Below, piece after piece: positions 1-7,305 of a stretch of DNA of 11,796 bases. The stretch comes from Planctomycetota bacterium. GTDB taxonomy: Bacteria > Planctomycetota > Brocadiia > JAJRTI01. The translations under genes were made by a program, and so were the position numbers. The notes below the pieces were generated by a model. The model worked only from the letters and a program-made list of their open reading frames with translations, had not been told where the DNA came from and searched no databases. The number at the start of each line of letters is the position of its first letter. Position 1 is the first letter of the stretch. The stretch is taken from positions 1-11,796 of the forward strand of contig JAJRTI010000102.1 of assembly GCA_024278415.1 (NCBI GenBank), in the 5' to 3' direction.

Positions 1-1
1 A

Positions 2-1180
2 CTCACCATACTGATTGTCGACTCCAACGACGACCGCCGGACCGCCATCGAGCAAGCCGTCGCTGGCTTGGCCGAAGCCGAATGCCAAAGCATGGGGCTC
101 ATCGACCCGCAGCAGGGACCGGCCACCATCGACGAACTGGCCCCCACGCTCGTGGTTGTGGGAGCCGCAACGGGCGAGGAGGACGCGTTCGCGTTCCTCG
201 ACTATGTCTCCAACGCCAGGCCGCAGGTAGGCTACGCAATCGCGTCGGCCGAAGACAGCACCGAACTCGTTATGCGCGCCATGCGCTCCGGCGCGGACGA
301 ATTTTTCAAACTGCCGCCGGCGCCAGAGGAGATCGAGGCCGCGGTAGGCCGGATCCTCGCGCGCAAGTCTGGCCAGAAGGCCTCGGGTGAGGGACAAATC
401 ATCACGGTGTTCAGCGGCAAGGGCGGGTGTGGCGCCACCATGCTCGCCACGAACCTCGCAATCAACATCGCGACCGAGGTGGGCCAGAATTCGACCGTGA
501 TCGTGGACCTGAACCTTCAACTCGGCGACGTGGGCACGTTTATGGACGTGCGCCCCCGGTTCACCATTGCCGACGCCGCCAAGGAAGTGGAGCGCCTCGA
601 CGAAGAACTCCTCAAGAGCTTCCTCAGCTCACATCCATCGGGTGCGTTCGTGCTGGCCTGCCCCAACGAAGCCGAAGAGGCCGAAGCCATCATGGGCGAG
701 CACCTCGTGGCCGTGCTCAAAATGCTCAGGAAGATGCACCGCTTCGTGATCGTCGACACCGTCCACGCGTTCAACGACCACTCGCTCGCCGCACTTGACA
801 ACTCCGATACAATCCTGCTCGTGACCGATATGCTCGTGCCTTCGATCCGCAACGCACAGCGATGCCTGAGCGTGTTCAAAGAGCTGGGCTACGCCGACGA
901 CGCAATCAAGGTCGTCATCAATCGCTTCTACCGCGGTGCATCGGTCAACCTGAGGGATCTTCGCAAGGCCATGGATCGGACCATCTCGTGGCTGTTGCCC
1001 AACGATTTTGGCACAGTCACGTCGGCCATCGATGGTGGCCTGCCCCTCTCCGGCGTCGCCCCGCGCAGCGAGATCGCTCAGGCTATCCTCGGACTCTCGC
1101 AGAGCCTCGCCGGGGTCGAGCAAGAAGCCGTCAAGAGCGGGGGACTGTCTCGCGTTTTTTCCTCCCTGCTGGGTAAGTGA
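2..1180 (+). CDS. cpaE: CpaE/TadZ-like Tad pilus localisation ATPase, 5' truncated
   Basis: The open frame runs in from the left edge, so the start lies outside the window; the TTG at 68 is internal. The first ~115 codons look like an atypical response-regulator receiver domain: a beta strand ending in LIVDSNDD near the start, and a late segment with [13 protein letters not shown]. The expected phospho-acceptor position after LVVV is Gly, not Asp, so phosphorylation is unlikely. A MinD/ParA-like ATPase domain follows: deviant Walker [11 protein letters not shown] at about 413-442, keeping the signature Lys but with Ala in place of the P-loop Lys; the CpaE-type [10 protein letters not shown] segment; and FVIVDT as Walker B. 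CpaE/TadZ proteins help place the Tad assembly machine in the cell. The stop touches the start region of cpaF, so the two are surely co-transcribed. Family assignment is firm; polar localisation is inferred. Confidence 0.9.
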   Translation, partial: LTILIVDSNDDRRTAIEQAVAGLAEAECQSMGLIDPQQGPATIDELAPTLVVVGAATGEEDAFAFLDYVSNARPQVGYAIASAEDSTELVMRAMRSGADEFFKLPPAPEEIEAAVGRILARKSGQKASGEGQIITVFSGKGGCGATMLATNLAINIATEVGQNSTVIVDLNLQLGDVGTFMDVRPRFTIADAAKEVERLDEELLKSFLSSHPSGAFVLACPNEAEEAEAIMGEHLVAVLKMLRKMHRFVIVDTVHAFNDHSLAALDNSDTILLVTDMLVPSIRNAQRCLSVFKELGYADDAIKVVINRFYRGASVNLRDLRKAMDRTISWLLPNDFGTVTSAIDGGLPLSGVAPRSEIAQAILGLSQSLAGVEQEAVKSGGLSRVFSSLLGK

Positions 1181-1182
1181 CT

Positions 1183-2589
1183 ATGGCACTACGAGATCGA
1201 TTGAAGCGCAGTACTGGTGCGGCGCCCCAGGCCGCTCCTGCGAAAGCTGCCGTTGCGCCGGCAGCCAAGGCACCGGCTAGGGCCGAGGCCAAGCTCAAGG
1301 CGGCGGCGCAGCAGCCCAAACGCCGGGATGCCTACCAAGACCTCAAGTCGCGCATCCATCGCAAGCTCATCGAGGCTCTCGACCTTTCGAAGCTCGACAC
1401 CGTAAGCCGCGATGAACTCCAGCGCGACGTGCGCGGGCTCGTAGACCAACTCTTGGGCGAAGAAGGCGTGACCCTCAACACGCGCGAGCGCGATCGATTC
1501 GTGGTCGAGGTGCTGGATGAACTGCTCGGCTTGGGCCCCCTCGAACCGCTGCTTCAAGATCCCACGGTGTCTGACATTCTCGTCAACGGCGCAGGCCAGT
1601 GCTACGTCGAGCGCAAGGGCAAGCTCGAGTTGACCGACGTGATCTTCAAGGACAACGACCACCTGCGCAAGATCATCGAGAAGATCGTCTCTGGCGTGGG
1701 CCGGCGCATTGACGAGGGCCAGCCGCTTGTGGACGCGCGCTTGCAGGACGGCTCCCGTGTGAATGCGATTATCCCGCCGCTGGCCATCGACGGGCCGGCC
1801 CTGTCCATCCGCCGCTTCAGCGCGGACCCGCTGAAGATCAGAGACCTCGTTAGCTTCGGCGCGATGACAGAGGGAATGGCCCTCTTCCTGCGCGGCTGCG
1901 TCAAGGCCCGGCTCAACGTCATCATCTCTGGAGGCACCGGCTCCGGCAAGACGACCCTCTTGAACGGCCTGTCGGGCTTCATCCCGTCTAACGAGCGCAT
2001 CATCACCATCGAGGACTCCGCCGAACTCCAGCTCCAACAGCCCCACGTCGTGCGCTTGGAGACGCGGCCGCCGAATATTGAAGGCAAGGGCGAGATCGAC
2101 CAGCGCGAGCTGGTGCGCAACTGCTTGCGTATGCGCCCCGACCGTATCGTGGTCGGCGAGGTGCGATCGGGCGAAGCGCTCGACATGCTTCAAGCGATGA
2201 ACACGGGCCACGACGGCTCGCTGGCGACGCTGCACGCCAACTCTCCGCGTGACGCGATCAGCCGCCTCGAGGTCATGATTGCTATGGCTGGCGTGAAGCT
2301 GCCGGACAAGGCCGTGCGCCAGCAAATCAGCTCGGCTGTGGATATCGTCGTGCAGGCCATGCGACTCAGCGACGGCACCCGCAAGCTTATGAGCATCACC
2401 GAGGTGCTCGACATGGAGGGCGACATGGTCACCATGCAGGACATCTTCGTTTTCAACCGGCACGGCATTGACCCCGATGGCAACGTGCTCGGCGAGCACG
2501 GCGCCACCGGCGTGCAGCCCCGGTGTATCGACAAGCTCCAAGCCGCCGGCGTGCAGTTGCCGCCCGGCACCTTCGATCGGGCCTACTGA
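1183..2589 (+). CDS. cpaF: CpaF/TadA secretion ATPase of the Tad pilus
   Basis: This is the hexameric cytoplasmic ATPase that powers Tad/Flp pilus assembly (type II/IV secretion ATPase, VirB11-like). The 468-residue length is normal. An Ala/Lys/Pro-rich N-terminal stretch (about residues 12-48) is followed by the N-terminal domain and the RecA-like ATPase core. Visible motifs are Walker [10 protein letters not shown] (about 250-258), the Asp box IEDSAEL (Glu277/Asp278), Walker B IVVGEVR (Glu326) and the His box [13 protein letters not shown] (His343, His351). All are intact. I chose ATG 1183, which has a GGGTAAG-like ribosome site 5 bases upstream. The GTG at 1177, two codons earlier, overlaps the cpaE stop and is the alternative. 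The gene sits between cpaE and tadB, the usual Tad order. Confidence 0.96.
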   Translation: MALRDRLKRSTGAAPQAAPAKAAVAPAAKAPARAEAKLKAAAQQPKRRDAYQDLKSRIHRKLIEALDLSKLDTVSRDELQRDVRGLVDQLLGEEGVTLNTRERDRFVVEVLDELLGLGPLEPLLQDPTVSDILVNGAGQCYVERKGKLELTDVIFKDNDHLRKIIEKIVSGVGRRIDEGQPLVDARLQDGSRVNAIIPPLAIDGPALSIRRFSADPLKIRDLVSFGAMTEGMALFLRGCVKARLNVIISGGTGSGKTTLLNGLSGFIPSNERIITIEDSAELQLQQPHVVRLETRPPNIEGKGEIDQRELVRNCLRMRPDRIVVGEVRSGEALDMLQAMNTGHDGSLATLHANSPRDAISRLEVMIAMAGVKLPDKAVRQQISSAVDIVVQAMRLSDGTRKLMSITEVLDMEGDMVTMQDIFVFNRHGIDPDGNVLGEHGATGVQPRCIDKLQAAGVQLPPGTFDRAY

Positions 2590-2630
2590 GCGCCCCATCG
2601 GGCCGAGGTTTTTGCCAGAGGTAGACAGAC

Positions 2631-3617
2631 ATGTTCCTTGCTGCTGCCACCAACATACCGCCAGCCGCGCTTGCGCTGATCTTCTGCGCGGTCTTCGCCA
2701 TTGTGTTCGCACTGTGGATCCTCCTCCGCGGCGCCGGCGAGAGCCGCGAAGACCGCGCGCGCCGGCGCATTGGCGCGGCCGAAGATGCGCCGGTCGCGGC
2801 CGAAGCCTCGCAAGAGTCCATCTTCCGCGCCCACGCCATAGCGAAAACCGGCAAGGGCTTCGCCCGGCTGCCCTTCACCGAGCGCGTGCAAGGCATGCTC
2901 GACCAGGCCGACCTCTCCATGAAAGTCAGCACGTTCATGGGCCTCATCGCCGGGCTTGGCCTCTTCGGCATCGCGCTGGGTTTTCTGATCAGCAAGTCGC
3001 TCATCTACGGGGTCGTGTTCGGCGCGGTGATCAGCACCTTGCCCTACGGCATCGCCCGGTTCAAAGTCAAGCAGCGCGTGAAGAAGTTCACCGCCCAGTT
3101 CCCCGACGCCTTGGAACTCATGAGCAACTCCCTGCGCGCGGGCCACGCATTCACCGCGTCCATTGGCCTCGTGGCGGAAGAAATGGCCGATCCCATTTCC
3201 TCCGAGTTCCGGCGCGTGTTCGAGGAGCAAAACTACGGCATGCCCCTCGATGACGCGCTCCAGGGCCTGATGAAGCGCGTCGATAGCCTCGACCTGAAGT
3301 TTTTTGCCATCGCCGTCATGATCCAAAAGGAGACCGGCGGCAACATGGCCGAGATCCTCGAGAACATCGGCCACACCATGCGCGAGCGCTTCAAGATCCT
3401 CGGCCAGGTCCAGACCCTCACCGCGCAGGGCCGCCTGTCGGGCTGGGTTCTGGGCTTCTTGCCCCTTGGCCTGGGCACCGCGCTGTACCTGATGAACCCG
3501 CACTATATGGACCCCCTCTTTGCGCCGGGCAAGGGCAGGATGCTCGTGGGCCTGGCCGTGGGACTCCAAGTCACTGGCTTCCTCCTGATCCGCAAGATCA
3601 TCAACATCAAGGTGTGA
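2631..3617 (+). CDS. tadB: TadB inner-membrane platform protein (T2SSF domain)
   Basis: This 328-residue polytopic membrane protein is of the type II secretion F family and forms, with TadC, the inner-membrane platform moved by the CpaF ATPase. Predicted membrane segments lie near residues 10-33, 101-120, 123-142, 270-288 and 304-322. The T2SSF domain lies at about 155-262 and contains FPDALELMSNSLRAG and the conserved KETGGNMAEILENI segment. Start ATG 2631 has AGAGGT 8 bases upstream. The gene begins 41 bases after cpaF and ends 3 bases before the next ATG, which shows tight operon coupling. It resembles TadB more than TadC because of its gene order and the KETGGN signature. Confidence 0.94.
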   Translation: MFLAAATNIPPAALALIFCAVFAIVFALWILLRGAGESREDRARRRIGAAEDAPVAAEASQESIFRAHAIAKTGKGFARLPFTERVQGMLDQADLSMKVSTFMGLIAGLGLFGIALGFLISKSLIYGVVFGAVISTLPYGIARFKVKQRVKKFTAQFPDALELMSNSLRAGHAFTASIGLVAEEMADPISSEFRRVFEEQNYGMPLDDALQGLMKRVDSLDLKFFAIAVMIQKETGGNMAEILENIGHTMRERFKILGQVQTLTAQGRLSGWVLGFLPLGLGTALYLMNPHYMDPLFAPGKGRMLVGLAVGLQVTGFLLIRKIINIKV

Positions 3618-3620
3618 CAC

Positions 3621-3869
3621 ATGCATCCTCTGTTGATACTACTCGCCGTGCTCGTGGCGGTCGCGTTGGCCGTGTTCGCTCTGCTCTCGCTCTTCGCGGG
3701 AGAGGCCACCGCGCAGGACCGGCTCAAGAAGCTCCAGCAGGGCTGGAGCTACGACGCCGGCCAGAAGGCCCACGAGACCACCAAGCTCGCCAAGAAAAAG
3801 CGCCAGGAGGAGGTCGCCAAGAAGATGCTGGCCCCACTGGCCAAGGTCTTCTCCGGCAGCGCGAACTAA
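3621..3869 (+). CDS. N-terminal fragment of TadC (ends at in-frame TAA)
   Basis: An 82-residue frame starts 3 bases after tadB. It has one membrane segment (about residues 3-26) and then a basic, Lys/Gln-rich stretch with KKKRQEEVAKK. This matches the usual beginning of a TadC platform protein: one membrane helix, a charged linker, and then LAPLAKVF. It ends at TAA 3867-3869. The downstream frame continues in the same phase with DKLKEQMVFAGLR, exactly the text that normally follows in full TadC proteins. The piece is therefore best read as the first quarter of one gene split by a nonsense codon, though it could be made as a separate membrane peptide. No independent function is known to me. 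Confidence 0.7.
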   Translation: MHPLLILLAVLVAVALAVFALLSLFAGEATAQDRLKKLQQGWSYDAGQKAHETTKLAKKKRQEEVAKKMLAPLAKVFSGSAN

Positions 3870-3887
3870 GACAAGCTCAAGGAGCAG

Positions 3888-4562
3888 ATGGTCTTCGCCG
3901 GCCTACGCACGCCGGGCGCGATGAGCATGTTCCTTGGCGTAAAGGCCGCGCTCTGCATCGCGCTGCCCATTACGGGCGTGCTCTACTCGATCTCGCTCGG
4001 CGCGCCCTTGCAGAAGACGATCATGCTGGGCGGAGTGTGCGCGGTGCTGGGCATGCGTCTGCCCGGATTCTGGCTCGCCTCCAAGGCCAAGAAGCGCAAG
4101 AGAAGCCTGTCGGCCGCGCTCCCTGACATGCTGGACTTGCTGGTGGTGTGCGTCGAATCCGGCCTCGGCCTGGACGCGGCCATGAGCCGCATCAGCGACG
4201 AGTTGAGCTACGTGTACCCCGAAATGAGCGAGGAGCTGCACCTGGTCAACCTCGAAATGCGCGCCGGCACGAGCCGCTCAGACGCGCTGCGCAACCTTGG
4301 CATCCGCACCGGCGTAGATGACGTGAAGTCGCTGGCCGCGCGCCTGGTGCAGAGCGACCGTTTCGGCACGAGCATCGCCAAGAGCCTTCGCACGCACTCG
4401 GATGCGCTGCGCAACCAGCGCAAGCAGCGTGCGGAGGAAGCCGCCGCCAAGACGACCATCAAGCTCCTCTTCCCGCTCGTGTTCTTCATCTTCCCCGCGT
4501 TGTTCGTCGTGCTGCTCGGCCCTGCCGCGCTTCAGGTCATGAACACGCTCGTGAAGAAATAG
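3888..4562 (+). CDS. tadC: TadC platform protein, C-terminal part (T2SSF domain)
   Basis: This 224-residue type II secretion F-family protein is the second platform component of the Tad pilus. Two membrane segments lie near residues 8-30 and 37-59. The T2SSF domain spans about 75-180 (LPDMLDLLVVCVESGLGLDAA, then LVQSDRFGTSIAKSL). A TadC-typical tail follows: RAEEAAAKTTIKLLFPL, then the FIFPALFVVLLGPAAL membrane hairpin. The frame is continuous upstream through DKLKEQ to the TAA at 3867 and beyond it with the 82-residue fragment; the two together give the usual TadC length of about 310. If the split is real, translation could restart at ATG 3888, with AAGGAG at 3879-3884 only 3 bases upstream (short spacing). 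The whole signature domain is intact, so partial or full function is possible. Confidence 0.88.
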   Translation: MVFAGLRTPGAMSMFLGVKAALCIALPITGVLYSISLGAPLQKTIMLGGVCAVLGMRLPGFWLASKAKKRKRSLSAALPDMLDLLVVCVESGLGLDAAMSRISDELSYVYPEMSEELHLVNLEMRAGTSRSDALRNLGIRTGVDDVKSLAARLVQSDRFGTSIAKSLRTHSDALRNQRKQRAEEAAAKTTIKLLFPLVFFIFPALFVVLLGPAALQVMNTLVKK

Positions 4563-4592
4563 CCCATCGCAAGGCCAGCACACCCGCCGCTC

Positions 4593-5264
4593 ATGGAAGA
4601 CGTATCCCTGCCTGACTGCCCTGCACCCGGCCGGCGCACTCCTTTGGCGCTAGCGGTGGACCTGTGCCTCTGCGCGTGTTGGATCGCGATCGCGGTTGTC
4701 ACGTTCCGCAACTGGCTCAAGGAGTGGCCCGAGACGCACCAGCTCAAGGACTTGGGCATCTTCTTCGTCAACTCGACGTACGCCTACCTCTTCATCGCGC
4801 GCAAGCCCTCGACCGAATCGTCGAAGCTCGCCTTCGATTGGGTGGTGACTGTCATGACTATTGTGGCGTCATTCATGCTGCAACTCATGCCCGGCGCCAA
4901 GCCCATCGCGCCGTACGCATACGTGAAGACGGCTTCGGTTGTGCTCCAGACCCTCATGGCTTTGGTGCTGTTCGCCTCGGTGTGCAGTTTGGGCCGAAGC
5001 TTCGGCCTTGTGCCGGCGAACCGAGGCGTGAAGGTCGGCGGCATGTACGCCTACATGCGCCACCCCCTGTATGGCACTCAACTGCTGTTCTACTGCGCCT
5101 ACCTGGTCGGCAACTTCAGCCCCTTCAGGCTCGTGCTGCTCGCGGCGATTTTCGTCGGCATGAACCTGCGTGCCCGAGCCGAGGAACGGCTGCTCGCTAG
5201 CGACCCCGATTACCAGCACTACATGGAGCAAGTCCGCTACCGCTTCATCCCTGGCTTGATCTAA
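4593..5264 (+). CDS. Isoprenylcysteine carboxyl methyltransferase-family membrane protein
   Basis: This 223-residue multi-pass membrane protein resembles the ICMT/phospholipid methyltransferase family, whose members transfer methyl groups from S-adenosylmethionine to lipid-like or prenylated substrates. Hydrophobic segments lie near residues 17-38, 54-69, 82-99, 111-133 and 162-191. The diagnostic C-terminal block is present: GVKVGGMYAYMRHPLYGTQL (RHP at 156-158), then NLRARAEERLL with the paired Glu197/Glu198, then DPDYQHYMEQVRYRFIPGLI. The substrate cannot be told from the sequence; bacteria lack the eukaryotic CAAX partner. It begins 30 bases after tadC on the same strand with no clear ribosome site, so it may ride on the tad transcript, but a role in the pilus is only a guess. 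The start ATG 4593 is provisional. Confidence 0.85.
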   Translation: MEDVSLPDCPAPGRRTPLALAVDLCLCACWIAIAVVTFRNWLKEWPETHQLKDLGIFFVNSTYAYLFIARKPSTESSKLAFDWVVTVMTIVASFMLQLMPGAKPIAPYAYVKTASVVLQTLMALVLFASVCSLGRSFGLVPANRGVKVGGMYAYMRHPLYGTQLLFYCAYLVGNFSPFRLVLLAAIFVGMNLRARAEERLLASDPDYQHYMEQVRYRFIPGLI

Positions 5265-5302
5265 TCCGCCGCCCCACATCACGCACGTGAAAACCGTCGC
5301 GA

Positions 5303-5366
5303 GGGCGGCTCGCGAACCCGGAGACGTTGCGCCGCCATCCGGTTAGCGAGCCGCCCCGCTTTTTTC
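5303..5366 (+). terminator. Intrinsic terminator after the tad/ICMT operon
   Basis: An 11-base perfect stem (5303-5313 GGGCGGCTCGC with 5346-5356 GCGAGCCGCCC) is followed by a run of six T at 5360-5365. The 32-base loop contains a second stem (5318-5322 CCGGA with 5338-5342 TCCGG). It sits 38 bases after the methyltransferase stop and before the convergent decarboxylase stop, where a + strand terminator is expected. No matching T-run exists for the other strand; the nearest A-run is four A at 5290-5293, set 9 bases away. It could alternatively be a dispersed palindrome serving as a terminator. Confidence 0.72.
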
Positions 5367-5445
5367 TGTACGGACGGACGCACGGCCCATGGCCATGGAT
5401 AGCAGCGTTCCGCTCATTGGCCACCAGCCGCCAACCGCGCCGAGA

Positions 5446-7086
5446 TTATACCTTTTTGGATAACCGTTCGCCAAGCCTCGCCAGGGCCGGGGACTTGTCG
5501 TACGGGTCGAGCCGCACGTCGAGGATGCTGAAGGTGTCCGTGTTGGCCAGCGCGGCCTCGAACGCCTTGTCCAGGTCGCCCACGGTCTCGACGACAAACC
5601 CCCAGCCCGTGCCCAGCAATTCGGGCACGCGGTGGTAGCCCCATTCGTGCACGTCGTTGAAAGGCCCATCCGCGATCTGGCGCTCCGTGCTGTACCCGCG
5701 GTTGTTCAGAACGACCACGATGGGGTTCAGGCCGAGCTTAGCCGTGGTGGACAGCTCCATGCCGGTCATCTGGAACGCGCCGTCGCCCACGAGCACGAGG
5801 GGGCGCAGGTTGGGCCGGGCCATCTGGGCGCCAATCGACGCCGGCACGGCGAACCCCATGGACGTGTAGTACGCGGGGCACAGGAACTCCGCACTGCGAT
5901 GGATCGTCAAGTCCACGGACCCGAAAAGGCAGTCGCCCACGTCCGACACGACGACCGTCTCGTCCCCAAGCATCTGGTCGATCTTGCGGAAGAGCGCGCA
6001 CACGGTCATGGGCGCATTCGCCGCGGGAGCTTGGCCGAGGATATTGGGAACCTTAGGCAGCCGCGGCTTGCGCCGAACGCGGAGCTTGGCCTTGAGCAGC
6101 GCCTTCATGAACGAGCGGAACGGGACGTTGTCGAACGAATGGCGCTTGATCGACACCTTCTCCGACGTGCCGTAGATCGTGCGGCTCATGTCCAAGTTCG
6201 CCGTGCCCACGCCCAGGTTCATGTCGCTCATGAACGCGCCGAGCATGATGACGCAGTCCGCGGACTCGACGAACTCCTGCACCTCGGCCCGGCCCATGGC
6301 GCCCTCGTACACGCCGATGTAAAGCGGGTGGGTTTCGCTCACCACGGACTTGCCGAGGATGGTCGCCGCAATGGGGATCTTCTTGCGCTCCGCGAAGCGG
6401 ATCAGGTCGGCCTGGAGTCCGAAGCGGTGCACCTCCACCCCGGCGAGGATCACCGGCCGCTTCGCGGCGTCGATCATGGCCGTGGCTTCGGCCATGCACT
6501 CCGCCAGCGCTTCCTCGTCGGTTAGCTCCTCGATTGTTTTGTGCCGCGGCCGGTGCGGGCGGGCCACGTCGACCATGTCTCGCGGAATTTCGATGTAGCC
6601 CGGGCGTTTGTATCGCTCGACCGTGTCGAGCACACGATCGATCTCGTGGTATGCGGTCAGGGGATCATCCAGAGACGCGTGCGCGCAGGTGATGTGCGAA
6701 AAGACCTCCCGTTGGGTCGAGAAGTCGCGCACGCGGTGGTGGAGCAAGGGGTTGCCCACGCGCTCCTTGAGGCCCGGCGCACCGCTGATGACCACGACGG
6801 GAGACTTCTCCGCATACGCGCCGGCGATGGGGTTGGTCAAGTTGAATCCGCCCACGCAGTACGTGACGCAGCACGCGCCCAAGCCGTTGACGCGCGCGTA
6901 CGCATCCGCGGCGAACCCCGCACCGTCCTCTCGGCACGTGCCGATGTTGGCGATGGGGCTGTCCTCGATCAGCGCGTCGAACCGCAGCACGTAGTCGCCC
7001 GGCACGCCGAAAATGTGGCGCACCCCGCGGTCGTAGAGCTGCTTGAGCAAGTACTCGCCGATCGATAGGTTCCTTCGCTTGGCCAT
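5446..7086 (-). CDS. ThDP-dependent 2-oxo-acid decarboxylase (pyruvate/indolepyruvate decarboxylase-like)
   Basis: This cytoplasmic enzyme uses thiamine diphosphate and Mg2+ to decarboxylate a 2-oxo acid to an aldehyde. The 546-residue length is typical. Key positions of the pyruvate decarboxylase family are all present: VPGD (Asp31), the ThDP-activating Glu in CREDGAGFAADAYAR (Glu53), the HH pair (His116/His117), the cofactor motif GDGAF (434-438) through NN (461-462), and the active-site Glu468 in NNRGYSTE, followed by DGPFNDVHEWGY. ATG 7086 was chosen because AAGGAG stands 7 bases upstream and homology begins at once. The frame stays open back to a GTG at 7287, but that stretch crosses a repeat and lacks family features. 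Substrate (pyruvate, indolepyruvate, phenylpyruvate or branched keto acid) is not resolvable by eye. It is the last gene of the - strand cluster, 219 bases after the DUF6807 gene. Confidence 0.92.
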   Translation of the reverse strand: MAKRRNLSIGEYLLKQLYDRGVRHIFGVPGDYVLRFDALIEDSPIANIGTCREDGAGFAADAYARVNGLGACCVTYCVGGFNLTNPIAGAYAEKSPVVVISGAPGLKERVGNPLLHHRVRDFSTQREVFSHITCAHASLDDPLTAYHEIDRVLDTVERYKRPGYIEIPRDMVDVARPHRPRHKTIEELTDEEALAECMAEATAMIDAAKRPVILAGVEVHRFGLQADLIRFAERKKIPIAATILGKSVVSETHPLYIGVYEGAMGRAEVQEFVESADCVIMLGAFMSDMNLGVGTANLDMSRTIYGTSEKVSIKRHSFDNVPFRSFMKALLKAKLRVRRKPRLPKVPNILGQAPAANAPMTVCALFRKIDQMLGDETVVVSDVGDCLFGSVDLTIHRSAEFLCPAYYTSMGFAVPASIGAQMARPNLRPLVLVGDGAFQMTGMELSTTAKLGLNPIVVVLNNRGYSTERQIADGPFNDVHEWGYHRVPELLGTGWGFVVETVGDLDKAFEAALANTDTFSILDVRLDPYDKSPALARLGERLSKKV

Positions 7087-7217
7087 ACGGCTGCTCCTTC
7101 TGCCAATCATTATGCTCGCCAGTACGAGCGGATCACTCACCGACCATGCCCCACTCCGCGGCCCACGCACAAGGCCGGAGGGACATGGGCACTCCTCCGA
7201 ACAGCACGCCCCCAAGC

Positions 7218-7253
7218 GGTCATTCTGAAAGGAATGAAGTGAAGCGAAGAATC
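7218..7253. repeat. Imperfect palindrome of a dispersed intergenic type
   Basis: On the - strand this reads GATTCTTCGCTTC, a short middle, then CATTCCTTTCAGAATGACC. ATTCT and AGAAT pair across it. Sequences of this kind (ATTCTTCGCTTCGCTCAGAATGA-like) are scattered between genes in several bacterial phyla, and I believe this is a diverged copy. It lies in the 219-base spacer between the DUF6807 gene and the decarboxylase. Its function is unknown. Confidence 0.55.
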
Positions 7254-7305
7254 GCGGCTGCACGGCAGGCCAGGCCGCAGTGGACACCAGGGCGGGGTCG
7301 ATGCG

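Noticed and set aside
1189..2712. A 507-residue antisense frame opposite cpaF
   Set aside because: It is a by-product of GC-rich third-position bias in cpaF; its composition is rich in His, Arg, Ala and Val with no recognisable domain, while the opposite strand carries every motif of a secretion ATPase.
2583..3626. A 347-residue antisense frame opposite tadB
   Set aside because: Same cause; tadB on the + strand is unmistakable and the antisense product has no family features.
3867..3869. TAA in tadC as a reassigned or recoded codon
   Set aside because: TAA serves as the normal stop of the methyltransferase and the decarboxylase in the same window and no recoding structure is evident next to it.
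5387..5398. Perfect palindrome CCATGGCCATGG after the terminator
   Set aside because: It is short, made of two overlapping CCATGG sites, has no second copy in the window and no link to a gene start.
5632..6525. A 297-residue + strand frame opposite the decarboxylase
   Set aside because: Its Arg/His/Ala-rich translation is an antisense shadow of the ThDP enzyme.
7109..7114. CATAAT (- strand) as a -10 box for the decarboxylase
   Set aside because: The -10 match is good but no -35 box lies at a workable distance and there is no extended -10; too weak to list.
7087..7287. N-terminal extension of 67 residues to the decarboxylase
   Set aside because: It crosses a palindromic repeat, has no family similarity, and a strong AAGGAG site stands before ATG 7086.
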